From Bacteriovoracaceae bacterium (GTDB lineage Bacteria; Bdellovibrionota; Bacteriovoracia; Bacteriovoracales; Bacteriovoracaceae), in NCBI GenBank assembly GCA_018675575.1, contig JABGXW010000081.1, forward strand, positions 1 to 47,907: a DNA stretch of 47,907 bases. Reading direction: 5' to 3'. The translations under genes were made by a program, and so were the position numbers. A model generated the notes under the pieces. It made no database searches. It worked only from the letters and a program-made list of their open reading frames with translations, and was not told the DNA's origin. Shown here one piece after another: positions 1 to 8,278 of the stretch. Every line of letters begins with the position of its first letter. The first letter of the stretch is position 1.

Positions 1-162
1 ACAAAGAAAAAAGCAACAAAGAAAAAAGCAACAAAGAAAAAAGCAACAAAGAAAAAAGTAACAAAGAAAAAAGCAACAAAGAAAAAAGTAACAAAGAAAA
101 AAGTAACAAAGAAAAAAGCAACAAAGAAAAAAGTAACAAAGAAAAAAGCAACAAAGAAAAAA
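1..162 (+). repeat. 15-bp tandem repeat, 11 units (coding)
   Basis: The unit is ACAAAGAAAAAAGYA, with only a C/T change in the fourteenth base (Ala or Val codon). Ten full units cover 1-150, and a truncated eleventh ends at 162 just before the double stop TAATAA. The near identity at DNA level points to recent expansion by slippage or recombination. The array continues off the left edge. Confidence 0.95.
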
Positions 163-165
163 TAA
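1..165 (+). CDS. C-terminal end of a lysine-repeat protein (partial)
   Basis: The 54 visible codons before the TAA stop at 163-165 encode eleven copies of a five-residue unit, TKKKA or TKKKV; the last copy is cut to TKKK. Only the tail is present, so the main domain is unseen. Such tails resemble histone H1-like or other DNA-binding extensions. The gene lies 15 bp upstream of a topoisomerase A subunit on the same strand. By inference it may be the ATPase (B) subunit of that enzyme carrying a basic tail, or a separate nucleoid protein. The sequence to the left would decide. Confidence 0.7.
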   Translation, partial: TKKKATKKKATKKKATKKKVTKKKATKKKVTKKKVTKKKATKKKVTKKKATKKK

Positions 166-180
166 TAAGGTATATAACCA

Positions 181-1608
181 ATGCAAGAAGAAAATTACTT
201 ACATGCTTTAGAGACAGTTCCATTAAGTGATATTGTTAAAGAAGAATACAGAATCTATCAAATTTATACTCTGATGGACCGGGCAATTCCGTATTTAAGG
301 GATGGATTAAAGCCTGGGCAAAGAAGAATTCTTTATACTTTATGGAAAAATCAAGGGAAAGGTCTGACTAAAGTATCAGCTGCTACAGGTCTCGTCCTGA
401 CTTTACACCCTCACGGCCCAAATTCAATTGAATCTGCTATTGTTAATATGGCACAAGACTATACTTTTTCAAATAATTATCCATTAATCGATAAAAAAGG
501 ATATTTTGGTGAAAGAATGGAAACAAATGCCGCTGCAGGCAGGTATATCGAATGCAAACTTGGTAAAGTCGCAAAAATATTACTTTTTGATGATATGAAT
601 CAAGTAAATATGATCCCTAATTTTGATGAAACAGTAACGGAGCCTAGTGGTTTGTTGCCTAAGCTTCCGATTATGATGCTAAATGGTGCTGAAGGAATTG
701 GTACAGGTTTTTCTTCGGTTATCCCAAGTTTTAATCATAAAGATATTGCCGACTCCATGGTGACCTATCTTCAGACGGGTAAGGCAAAAAAAATAAAACC
801 ATTTGTTCAAAACTATACAGAAAAAATAATAATAGATAAAACAAGATTCTTATTTCCTATGGGTTTTAAAGAAGATAGGGATGGAATCTATATTTCAGAA
901 CTTCCAAGAGGATATGACGCTGCAAAGATATATAAATATTTAACAAAATTTATTGAAAATGATTTTCTAAAAGACTTTATCGACGCCAGTGTAGATAACG
1001 AGATCAGAATTGAACTCATTTTCAAACGTGGACAAACTCCTACTTTAAAAGAAGTAGAGAATAAAATGAGAACTATCTCTTCAATTACACCTAACTACAC
1101 ATTAATATCAGAATCCGGTGTTCGTATTTTCACTAAACCTGAGGAGATTATTGAGATATTTTCTGAACAAAGACGTGAAGTTGTTAAACGAAGATATGAA
1201 CTGCTTGTATTAGATTATAAAGAACGTATTAAGCTAAATAATGAGATTATTAGATTTATTAAAAAGAAAGAATATGAAGTTGCTACAAAATCAAAGAATA
1301 GAAAATCTTTTGTTGATTATCTGGCAAAGAAAAAATTCAAATACAATGACTATCTTGCTGATATGCCCATCTATAGAATGACAAAAGATGAAGTCGCTAA
1401 AAGGCAATTATTAATCAAAGATGATAGTTCTAAGTTGAAAGAATTTGAGAAAATAGCAAAGTCTGTAAAACTTATTCAGAAGAAACTCATTGAAGAATTG
1501 CATGAAGTCTCAGATCAATTAACTGCATGGTTGAAAGAGAAAGAGAATCAAAAAAAATCTTTAAAGAAAAAGATGAATAAAAAAGCAAAAAAATCTAAAG
1601 GCCACTGA
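181..1608 (+). CDS. type IIA DNA topoisomerase A subunit, short T4 gp52/eukaryotic-like
   Basis: This is the breakage-reunion subunit of a type IIA topoisomerase. Residues 41-48 (DGLKPGQR) and the active-site stretch AAAGRYIE, with Tyr122 as the predicted DNA-attacking tyrosine, are diagnostic. The segment around residues 98-111 (NNYPLIDKKGYFGE) resembles the phage T4 gp52 and eukaryotic Topo II version more than GyrA or ParC. At 475 aa it stops after the coiled-coil region and lacks the C-terminal beta-pinwheel of GyrA/ParC. Instead it ends in a lysine-rich tail (about 452-475). The upstream gene ends in lysine repeats 15 bp away, so the two are probably co-transcribed. The family is certain; the assignment as Topo IV-like or T4-like rests on recalled similarity. 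Confidence 0.88.
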   Translation: MQEENYLHALETVPLSDIVKEEYRIYQIYTLMDRAIPYLRDGLKPGQRRILYTLWKNQGKGLTKVSAATGLVLTLHPHGPNSIESAIVNMAQDYTFSNNYPLIDKKGYFGERMETNAAAGRYIECKLGKVAKILLFDDMNQVNMIPNFDETVTEPSGLLPKLPIMMLNGAEGIGTGFSSVIPSFNHKDIADSMVTYLQTGKAKKIKPFVQNYTEKIIIDKTRFLFPMGFKEDRDGIYISELPRGYDAAKIYKYLTKFIENDFLKDFIDASVDNEIRIELIFKRGQTPTLKEVENKMRTISSITPNYTLISESGVRIFTKPEEIIEIFSEQRREVVKRRYELLVLDYKERIKLNNEIIRFIKKKEYEVATKSKNRKSFVDYLAKKKFKYNDYLADMPIYRMTKDEVAKRQLLIKDDSSKLKEFEKIAKSVKLIQKKLIEELHEVSDQLTAWLKEKENQKKSLKKKMNKKAKKSKGH

Positions 1609-1845
1609 GTGTAATAAAAATTAGCTTAGTTCGATTTAGTTTTTCTATACAAATACTGTGAAAATTTGGAAAAAGAGTTCATCTTTTAAATTTGTTTTTT
1701 CCTCTATAATATAAGACTTAACTCTAAACTGCTTTGAATCAAGAATTAAACCACTTCTGCAACATTCCAGTCGGGTATTGTAAAAAAAACTCACAATTTT
1801 AATGGTTTATATGTCTTTTTACTTTGTGTTAAAAATCTTTCAATG

Positions 1846-1866
1846 CTAACCTGTTAATAACGTTAG
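1846..1866. promoter_or_regulatory. nested palindromes upstream of ihfA
   Basis: CTAAC (1846-1850) and GTTAG (1862-1866) form an inverted repeat, and GTTAATAAC (1853-1861) is itself palindromic inside it. The element lies about 20 bp upstream of the ihfA ribosome-binding site. It could be an operator, possibly autoregulatory as known for ihfA elsewhere. The rest of 1609-1898 is AT-rich and shows no gene. Confidence 0.3.
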
Positions 1867-1898
1867 GTTTTGGTATTTAATTTTCACGGAGGAAGATT

Positions 1899-2300
1899 AT
1901 GAGTCTCACCAAGGCAGATATTGTCGAGAGAGTATATAAGGAAGCAGGTTTCTCAAAGAAAGAAGCTGCAGATCTAGTTGATTTAGTTTTTAAAGTGATT
2001 AAAGACACTTTAGCTCGGGGAGAGAAAGTAAAAATTTCTGGTTTCGGAAATTTCTCTATTCGTGACAAAGCTACTCGGGTTGGTAGAAACCCTCAGACTG
2101 GTGAAGCAATGGAAATCTCTGCGAGAAGGGTATTAACCTTCAAGCCTTCACAAGTATTAAAAGAAGATGTCACAGCACGCTATGCACATCGTATTGATGA
2201 GAAAGGGGAAGAAGATACTTCTATTCCTGCGAAAGAAGGTGTTCCAAGAGCTCTAAGTTCTTTTATGAACAACACTGACGATCCATTAGACGATTACTAG
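1899..2300 (+). CDS. ihfA: integration host factor alpha-like DNA-bending protein
   Basis: A nucleoid protein of the HU/IHF family that bends DNA as a dimer. Residues 1-92 form the full HU/IHF fold: an N-terminal helical dimer region, KISGFGNF, and the arm GRNPQTG (62-68) whose proline intercalates into DNA. The alpha subunit is favoured because the gene is followed by a MerR-family gene, the order seen after ihfA in many proteobacteria. A GGAGG site six bases before ATG supports the start. Residues 93-133 are an extra acidic tail ending DDPLDDY, absent from the usual ~95-100 aa proteins. The beta subunit or HU remain possible. Confidence 0.9.
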   Translation: MSLTKADIVERVYKEAGFSKKEAADLVDLVFKVIKDTLARGEKVKISGFGNFSIRDKATRVGRNPQTGEAMEISARRVLTFKPSQVLKEDVTARYAHRIDEKGEEDTSIPAKEGVPRALSSFMNNTDDPLDDY

Positions 2301-2327
2301 TTCAAATACTTAAGGAAGGAGAGATCT

Positions 2328-2807
2328 ATGAGTGGAACTATTATTATTCCAAACAAAACCTTATTTAAAATTAATGAAGTCTGTTCAATCACTGGAGTAA
2401 AGCCTTATGTCTTAAGATTTTGGGAAACAGAATTTGATGAAATAAACCCTTGCATCTCTGACTCAGGAGCAAAACTTTTTTCACATTCAGATATAGAAGT
2501 TATTGTGTTTATTAAAAAACTTTTATTTGAAGATAAAAAAACAATTCAATCTACAAAATCAGAGCTAATGCTTACATATCAAGTGGAATTAAATTCAGAT
2601 GAATTACCTGCATTACCTTTAAATAATGATGAAGTAAATACTGTTGAGGATAAGACAATTTTATCAGAGGACATTTCTGATGATCTGCCTGCGATTAGTC
2701 AACAATTACAATTCTATGACATTGAAAAATTAGTCATGGCAAAACAAAAACTAAACAGCTTACTAAATTCAATAGATCATTTAAAAGAGCGACATCAGTG
2801 GAGCTAG
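2328..2807 (+). CDS. MerR-family transcriptional regulator
   Basis: A small DNA-binding protein of 159 aa. The winged helix-turn-helix covers about residues 10-80: LFKINEVCSITGVKPYVLRFWE is followed by the wing and a FSHSDIEVIVFIKKLL helix. The C-terminal part (about 85-159) is acidic then helical and lacks cysteines, so no metal-sensing site is visible. It starts 27 bp after ihfA with an AAGGAGAG ribosome site, so it is co-transcribed with ihfA, an arrangement common in proteobacteria. Its targets are unknown. Its last 27 bases overlap the convergent polyprenyl synthase gene. Confidence 0.85.
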   Translation: MSGTIIIPNKTLFKINEVCSITGVKPYVLRFWETEFDEINPCISDSGAKLFSHSDIEVIVFIKKLLFEDKKTIQSTKSELMLTYQVELNSDELPALPLNNDEVNTVEDKTILSEDISDDLPAISQQLQFYDIEKLVMAKQKLNSLLNSIDHLKERHQWS

Positions 2808-3725
2808 ACTAAAGTTCTTAGCTTCTTGACCTTTTTTAATATGTTTTAAAATAATGCTTTCATTTATCTTAAAAACATTCTTCATCTTTGTTAAGTACTC
2901 ACAAATGACTAATTGTATATGATATAATTCATACTTATTTATCAACTCAAGGGTTCTTTCAAGTGATTTAATAGTCCTATTTAGTGAATTATCTGAATAA
3001 TATAGCCATGGATTAACTTCTTTTTCGTGTTTAGTTAACTGCTCATCTACTAATTCAGAAAGATCATCAAAAAATTGAAATAGTAAGCCTAGGTCTTCAC
3101 CAATTCTCGCTAAGTCACATAAATATGATCTATTAATTTTATCAGAACAAAGCGAGCCACAAAGAATTGCGGATTGTATGAGTCGTGATGTTTTTAATTT
3201 ATGAGTAAGGACGATATTTTCAAAAGATGAGGTCATTTCACCACTTAAATCAAGCATCTGCCCTTGTATGAGTCCTCTTGGGCCTAAGCACCAGCTGAAG
3301 ATTCTATTTATTAACCTGTCATTTTTATTATTGATCTTTGAAATTAGGCCATAACTCATATTTAAAAGGCCATCGCCAGCAAGTAAGGCCTTCCATTCGT
3401 TGTATTTTGTATGTGCCGATGGCCTACCTCTTCTCTCATCGTCATTGTCCATGCATGGTAAATCGTCATGGATAAGGGTATAGGTATGGTGTACCTCAAG
3501 AGCAGAGCAGAAATAACTTATATCTGTTTTTTTATGAAAATTGTAGTTATCATCTTTTTGGATATCCATAAAAATAGAGTACGCTAAAAGGGGACGAAAT
3601 AACTTTCCTGGCGGAAAGAGACTATGTTCATAGACTGCTTTAAAGTCATGATGGGGAAAGAACTCTAAACTATGTGCTGCTAAGTGTTCTTTTAATTTTA
3701 TTTGAGTTTCTTGTATATCAATCAC
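2781..3725 (-). CDS. ispA: polyprenyl (geranyl/farnesyl) diphosphate synthase
   Basis: A trans-prenyltransferase that condenses isopentenyl diphosphate with an allylic diphosphate to make C10-C20 chains for quinone and cell-wall lipid carriers. The first Asp-rich motif is DDLPCMDNDD (87-96) with the downstream RRGRPSAH. The second lies at FFDDLSE (218-224), where the final Asp of DDxxD is Glu. Length (314 aa) is close to the FPP synthase norm. The start is GTG at 3725. It follows gspN by 35 bp on the same strand, so it probably shares the secretion transcript, although the pathways are unrelated. Chain length cannot be read with confidence. Confidence 0.85.
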   Translation of the reverse strand: MIDIQETQIKLKEHLAAHSLEFFPHHDFKAVYEHSLFPPGKLFRPLLAYSIFMDIQKDDNYNFHKKTDISYFCSALEVHHTYTLIHDDLPCMDNDDERRGRPSAHTKYNEWKALLAGDGLLNMSYGLISKINNKNDRLINRIFSWCLGPRGLIQGQMLDLSGEMTSSFENIVLTHKLKTSRLIQSAILCGSLCSDKINRSYLCDLARIGEDLGLLFQFFDDLSELVDEQLTKHEKEVNPWLYYSDNSLNRTIKSLERTLELINKYELYHIQLVICEYLTKMKNVFKINESIILKHIKKGQEAKNFSLAPLMSLF

Positions 3726-3760
3726 ATGGTGAAGTTATCAGTCTCTTCAGATTCTGACAA

Positions 3761-4684
3761 TCACTTAAATTTATGCTTAAAGGCCCCTAGAGTGCCTGTA
3801 AGTTCAATATTATATCCACCTTCACTATTAGCATTTTTACCTGCTAATATAATATTAAGTATAGGAAATTCACTGATAAAGTTTTGAGAAAAGAAGATTG
3901 AACCTTTTAAGTTTATTTCAGAACGTTTTGGATACTTATTATTATAATTTATTGTTCCAGTCATTTTTGCCTTAAAGGGGGACGTTTTGTTTCCTATTTT
4001 TAGCTCCATTATTTTTAGTTTTGGGCGCTTGAATTCTGCTTTAAATAAAAAATCTCCAATACTGAGAGAGGGAAGCTGCACTCCCATAATGTTTTGGCTC
4101 CCAAGTTTGATATTCTTTGATGTTAATAATATATCTCCATCAGTAGGGCCATTATTAGTCATACTAGCTAGAGTATTAATATTAATATCACCCTGGATAT
4201 CTTTAACTACTGAGGAAAACTTTGAGATAAATTTTCCATTAACATTTGAATCCTTTATATTGGCATGCATTTTACCAAGGCCTTTAGTTAAGTAGATATC
4301 AAGATGAGTTTTTTTGTATTTGACTGGGGCATGTAATCTAATGCCGGGAGGCCAAAAACTTGGGATATAGAGCTTTACCATTAATTCCTTAAAATCAATT
4401 TTTTCTTTAGGATTACCAAAGCAATTCCCAGATATACTTGGTTTTTTTAAAATAACTTTTGGAAAAAAGAAATATTCAACCTCAATTTTACTGTATGAGA
4501 TAGGGCATCCTCTAATTTTAAGTGAAGAAATTGATTTAGCAACATTTTCTTTGATAATTTGAGAAATTGGAAAATTAAAAAAGAAACCTAGAAATAATAA
4601 GGTAGCTGAAATAGTAAGAGTTCTCTTTATAGGAAACCTTCCTAAAGTATAAATGTCATTATTTTCTTTATCTGGTCTATGCAT
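3761..4684 (-). CDS. gspN: type II secretion system protein GspN
   Basis: An inner-membrane accessory protein of the type II secretion system, called mainly from its place at the end of the gsp cluster and its overall shape. One membrane segment (about 21-39) follows a short cytoplasmic start. The rest is a beta-rich periplasmic domain with repeated short strands, ending in an N/G-rich stretch (GTLGAFKHKFK). At 307 aa it is longer than the classic ~250 aa GspN but typical of delta-proteobacterial-type versions. It begins one base after gspM stops. GspN is dispensable in several known systems. Confidence 0.7.
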   Translation of the reverse strand: MHRPDKENNDIYTLGRFPIKRTLTISATLLFLGFFFNFPISQIIKENVAKSISSLKIRGCPISYSKIEVEYFFFPKVILKKPSISGNCFGNPKEKIDFKELMVKLYIPSFWPPGIRLHAPVKYKKTHLDIYLTKGLGKMHANIKDSNVNGKFISKFSSVVKDIQGDININTLASMTNNGPTDGDILLTSKNIKLGSQNIMGVQLPSLSIGDFLFKAEFKRPKLKIMELKIGNKTSPFKAKMTGTINYNNKYPKRSEINLKGSIFFSQNFISEFPILNIILAGKNANSEGGYNIELTGTLGAFKHKFK

Positions 4685-4685
4685 A

Positions 4686-5309
4686 TTATTGATTAGGTTT
4701 TGAATAATGAATTAAGCTTAAATCGCCACTTAATGTACTATCAATTTCTTCTAAATTTATATCTATAGCAGCAATTTTCATTTTATAATTTTTTAGCAAT
4801 GCAAGCAAGAAACTTGAAAGGCTGTTCATGGTTAAACTTGTAAACTTAATACTCGCTTCAGTTTTTAAGAGTGGTTTTAATTTTGTATTTTGTCTAAAGT
4901 TTAAAATAGTCATTTGTGTAATATCAATTCCAGATCTAGCATATGTTTTTTTAAAATTATTTTCTAGATCTAATTTATTTTTAAACTTACGAGGAGAAAC
5001 TACAAGTTCTCTTTGAGTATTTACTTCCTGCTTCTTTTGAGTATATGTATTATTTAGTTCTAAAATTTCAATCTTTGTATTCACCTTTGATCTTAAGCTC
5101 ATATTGCTTAAAGACATAAAAATTATAAATAATATGGGAATTATAAATAAAGTTAAATTAATAGATTGATTAATAACTTTTTGAACCTTTGGTGAGAATT
5201 GTTGAATGAGCTGATTATATTGAACCGAAACTGAACTATTTTTTAAACTATCCATCAGTTGAAAGATAGCATCATCCATCATTTTGAATAATGTATGAAA
5301 TTTATTCAT
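4686..5309 (-). CDS. gspM: type II secretion system protein GspM-like
   Basis: An inner-membrane platform protein that normally binds and stabilises GspL. It has a cytoplasmic N-terminus of about 48 residues, one membrane helix (about 50-72) and a periplasmic domain with a coiled-coil start followed by a small ferredoxin-like half. Sequence conservation in this family is low, so the call rests on topology, size (207 aa) and position between gspL and gspN. It overlaps gspL by 8 bp, which suggests translational coupling. Its N-terminal cytoplasmic part is longer than usual. Confidence 0.7.
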   Translation of the reverse strand: MNKFHTLFKMMDDAIFQLMDSLKNSSVSVQYNQLIQQFSPKVQKVINQSINLTLFIIPILFIIFMSLSNMSLRSKVNTKIEILELNNTYTQKKQEVNTQRELVVSPRKFKNKLDLENNFKKTYARSGIDITQMTILNFRQNTKLKPLLKTEASIKFTSLTMNSLSSFLLALLKNYKMKIAAIDINLEEIDSTLSGDLSLIHYSKPNQ

Positions 5310-6894
5310 TAATATCCCTATAATTAAGCGCGAGATCTAGTGATCCTTTTTTATATTGAATTTTTGATTTATATAGTCCTAATTTCAATAAATGCTTCTC
5401 TAATTTTTCTAACTCTTTTGGATCATCACTTGTAAAAAGAGCAGATATATTACCATCTTTAATTGTAAATTTATTCATATCTATAAAAGTATTCGAGCCT
5501 AATGATTTACTAAGCGAAATCAAGGAATCTACAGCATTGATAGAGTTTGCTGACATGATTGACTTAACCTCTTGAGTAATAGTTTCAGTCTTCTTTTTTA
5601 AAGTTTTATAGATATAAGATGGATCATTTTTATACCTTTTCCTCTGCTTTGCGGTGATGCCAAGACTAGATTGTTTGAGTAAATCTTTAATCTTTCTATC
5701 TAAGACTTTTTCATCTTTAACGATAAATCTCTGTTCTGCATACAAAAAGCAAAAGAGAAAGAGGCAAACGATTAAAGTTCTACTAAGAAGGAATGCTGAA
5801 GAATGTAAGGTGATTGATTGTCCTAATTTTCCTAGGAAATTTCCAGTTAAAAAATTACCTAATTGGCTTTTCCCCAGTTGACTAACTGCCATCATATGAC
5901 TCATTCCCATAGTGTGCTTTAGATTGTTCTCAACAGGAAATGAATAGGCAAGCAGATCATCATAAGGTTCAAGGCTTTCTACCTTTATACCTAGGTGATA
6001 ACATAGAAAGTTATCAATATTATTTATGTTTGAAGTTCCCCCTGTAATAAGTATTTTTGCAATCTTAGTTTTATATTTTACTCTAAGACCTAGCTCCCAT
6101 CTTTTAATTTCCATAATGAGTGGCCAAAAAGCCGCCTTCATAAGTTTACCGAATTCTTTTTGATCATCATCAACATCATCATATTGGCTTTCTGTGAGAA
6201 AATAACAGTTCTCTTGTTTATAAATGACAGCTTCTTCATTGGTTGTATTATAAGTTTGGCTAATTACTTCATCGAGAACATTCCCTGCAACATGAGATGT
6301 ATGATTACTTAAAATTAGATTATTTCTTATAAAATAGGCATTTGTTGTATTATGTCCCATATCTAATATACAGACAGGCTCTTTAAAATTATTCTTTTCA
6401 ACATAAGATTGAATGATAAAGTTTTCAGTTGTCATAATATTAGGTAAAATCTTTTTAAGAAGCAAATATTCATATAGTTTTTTGAAATATTCATTTTGGG
6501 TAATACTAACTTGCGCAAAAAATTGGCCACCTTGTTTATGTAATTTAGAAACTATATGTGCTGATGAAGACTGATAGGGAAGGTCGTCATCTAGTTGAAA
6601 TGGGATCATTTGTTCAGCTTGCCTTTTATTTCCAATAGGAATTGTTAGATAGCGAGTTGTAATCATTTCATTTGGAAGTTGAAATATTGTTACACCATCA
6701 AATTCACCTTTCTTTAAATATGAAGATACGATTTCATACTGAATTTCACTGATTGTTGCTTCTGGATCTAGCTGACTTCTAACTTTATAGATTATAATTT
6801 CATTATAATTATTGATGACAATATTCTTTCGTTCAGTTGAGCAACTATAAAACTTGACTGAATAGGTACCTAAATCAATTGCGAGTATATTCAT
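5302..6894 (-). CDS. gspL: type II secretion system protein GspL (PilM-like actin fold)
   Basis: A bitopic inner-membrane protein that recruits the GspE ATPase. The first ~330 residues have an actin/PilM-like fold: NILAIDLGTYSVKFYS at the start, CILDMGHNTTNAYF (about 175-188) and ILITGGTSNI (about 281-290) are the phosphate-loop-like strands. A membrane helix covers about 366-386. The periplasmic C-terminus (about 390-530) has a coiled coil and a small ferredoxin-like domain. The visible DLGT and GG loops are closer to PilM than to many degenerate GspL proteins. At 530 aa it is longer than the usual ~400. Confidence 0.85.
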   Translation of the reverse strand: MNILAIDLGTYSVKFYSCSTERKNIVINNYNEIIIYKVRSQLDPEATISEIQYEIVSSYLKKGEFDGVTIFQLPNEMITTRYLTIPIGNKRQAEQMIPFQLDDDLPYQSSSAHIVSKLHKQGGQFFAQVSITQNEYFKKLYEYLLLKKILPNIMTTENFIIQSYVEKNNFKEPVCILDMGHNTTNAYFIRNNLILSNHTSHVAGNVLDEVISQTYNTTNEEAVIYKQENCYFLTESQYDDVDDDQKEFGKLMKAAFWPLIMEIKRWELGLRVKYKTKIAKILITGGTSNINNIDNFLCYHLGIKVESLEPYDDLLAYSFPVENNLKHTMGMSHMMAVSQLGKSQLGNFLTGNFLGKLGQSITLHSSAFLLSRTLIVCLFLFCFLYAEQRFIVKDEKVLDRKIKDLLKQSSLGITAKQRKRYKNDPSYIYKTLKKKTETITQEVKSIMSANSINAVDSLISLSKSLGSNTFIDMNKFTIKDGNISALFTSDDPKELEKLEKHLLKLGLYKSKIQYKKGSLDLALNYRDINE

Positions 6895-6946
6895 ATGTTT
6901 ATTATATCAAAATTTAGAGGAAAGTGAGAAATTTTATTTCCGGGCG

Positions 6947-8278
6947 TCAATCGATTCTTATTTCAATGACCCTAGGTAACATCAACTCTTGTTTAGCCTT
7001 TTCTTCTTCTTCTTTCCTTTTTTCCTCTTCTGTTTTATTTTCTTCTTCTCTCTTCTTTTCTTTATCATCTTCAACACTCGGGATATATGGCTTGATTGGG
7101 AGGTCTATAAAAGCTGTTAATGTATAGACCGAACGATTAACCTCACCGATACTAATAATTTTGAATAATTTACCTGCAACTCCTATTTTTAATCCCGCTT
7201 TATCAAACTCCTTAATTCTAGAGTCATAGTTGTAGCTGTCCATAATTGCCAAATCATTAACCATGACTGATTTAAAGTCGTCGGAATCCTTAAATTCTTT
7301 CCCTTCTTCTTTTAAATCTTCATTTCCATCTCGGTAATTAAAAAACTCTTCAGTTTGTTCTTTTGTCATGTCTGGAAAGATAATTTTGAGTTGATTTTCA
7401 GTTATTTCATTAACCTGAATGACACTTGATTCATGCACAGTTAAACGATCCTTAATAAGATCAATAATAGCATCACTCCAACCTTCTAATAAGTACAATT
7501 CATCTAAGCTGGACATAGGGGCATGCTTTGGAGTGACATCATTTGCGAGGTAAATAGCTTCTATTTCTGATCTTTCAACGTCTTCAAAAAAATCTGGAGA
7601 ATTAACAAAATACTTTAGTTCTTTAATCAATAATTCCGGATTTAAGTTACCATAAACCTCATCGAATAGGTCATCTTCCTCTCGTTTTTTTTGCATCGCC
7701 ACAGATAAGGTATCTATTAATGTTTTTTCAATATAAAGTGCCGGAGAACCTGAGCTTTCTTTTTCTTCTTCTTCTTCTTCTTCTTCTTCTTCTTCTTCTT
7801 CTGTCTTTGGAGAGACTCGTAAATTATTTGGATTTAAGAAGCCTGAAACCGGACGCATCTCAACAGTGAGCTTACCAATTAATAATGTATTTTTAGTAAA
7901 TTCTTCAATTGCTGTTTTTTGAATAATATTGGTACTTCCCATGATAGGAATTGGATACATAAATGGAGTTGTTACTGCCTGCTCTATTGCAGAAGGCTGG
8001 ACAGTGCCTTTTAAATCTTTATTCTTTTCTAAAAGATTTCTGCCTTCCATATAAAGCCTAAGTTTTGCCATGGCAAATCGAAGGCCTGCTTCAGCATTTA
8101 ACCTTGCCTGTGCCTTGTCTTGATAATTATAAACCTTAATTTTATTCAATTTTGTTTCAAAAACTAATTGGGCCAAAACAAAAGTTAATAATGCAACTGT
8201 CGTCATCACCATAATGATTGCTATGCCTGACTGATTGGAAGTCACTATTTTAATAAACTTATTCACTTTTTTTACCAC
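6947..8278 (-). CDS. gspK: type II secretion minor pseudopilin GspK
   Basis: The large minor pseudopilin predicted to cap the pseudopilus tip with GspI and GspJ. The prepilin site is Gly18-Ile19, followed by a long hydrophobic helix; position +5 is Met rather than Glu, as known for GspK. A large helical domain follows. Two low-complexity acidic stretches stand out: thirteen glutamates (160-172) encoded by pure GAA codons, and a Glu/Lys-rich segment near the C-terminus (about 412-430). It overlaps gspJ by 20 bp. Length (443 aa) exceeds the usual ~320 because of these inserts. Confidence 0.88.
   Translation of the reverse strand: MVKKVNKFIKIVTSNQSGIAIIMVMTTVALLTFVLAQLVFETKLNKIKVYNYQDKAQARLNAEAGLRFAMAKLRLYMEGRNLLEKNKDLKGTVQPSAIEQAVTTPFMYPIPIMGSTNIIQKTAIEEFTKNTLLIGKLTVEMRPVSGFLNPNNLRVSPKTEEEEEEEEEEEEEKESSGSPALYIEKTLIDTLSVAMQKKREEDDLFDEVYGNLNPELLIKELKYFVNSPDFFEDVERSEIEAIYLANDVTPKHAPMSSLDELYLLEGWSDAIIDLIKDRLTVHESSVIQVNEITENQLKIIFPDMTKEQTEEFFNYRDGNEDLKEEGKEFKDSDDFKSVMVNDLAIMDSYNYDSRIKEFDKAGLKIGVAGKLFKIISIGEVNRSVYTLTAFIDLPIKPYIPSVEDDKEKKREEENKTEEEKRKEEEEKAKQELMLPRVIEIRID
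7763..7801 (-). repeat. (GAA)13 trinucleotide tract inside gspK
   Basis: Thirteen uninterrupted TTC units on the plus strand read as GAA codons on the coding strand and give a run of glutamates in GspK. Because the unit is three bases, slippage would change the run length without breaking the frame. Confidence 0.95.

Noticed and set aside
1-162. CRISPR-like array
   Set aside because: The 15-bp units are directly adjacent without spacers and encode an in-frame lysine repeat.
1609-1898. tRNA or small RNA between the topoisomerase and ihfA
   Set aside because: No cloverleaf, no GC-rich stem and no T-run terminator were seen; only the nested palindrome near ihfA is noted.
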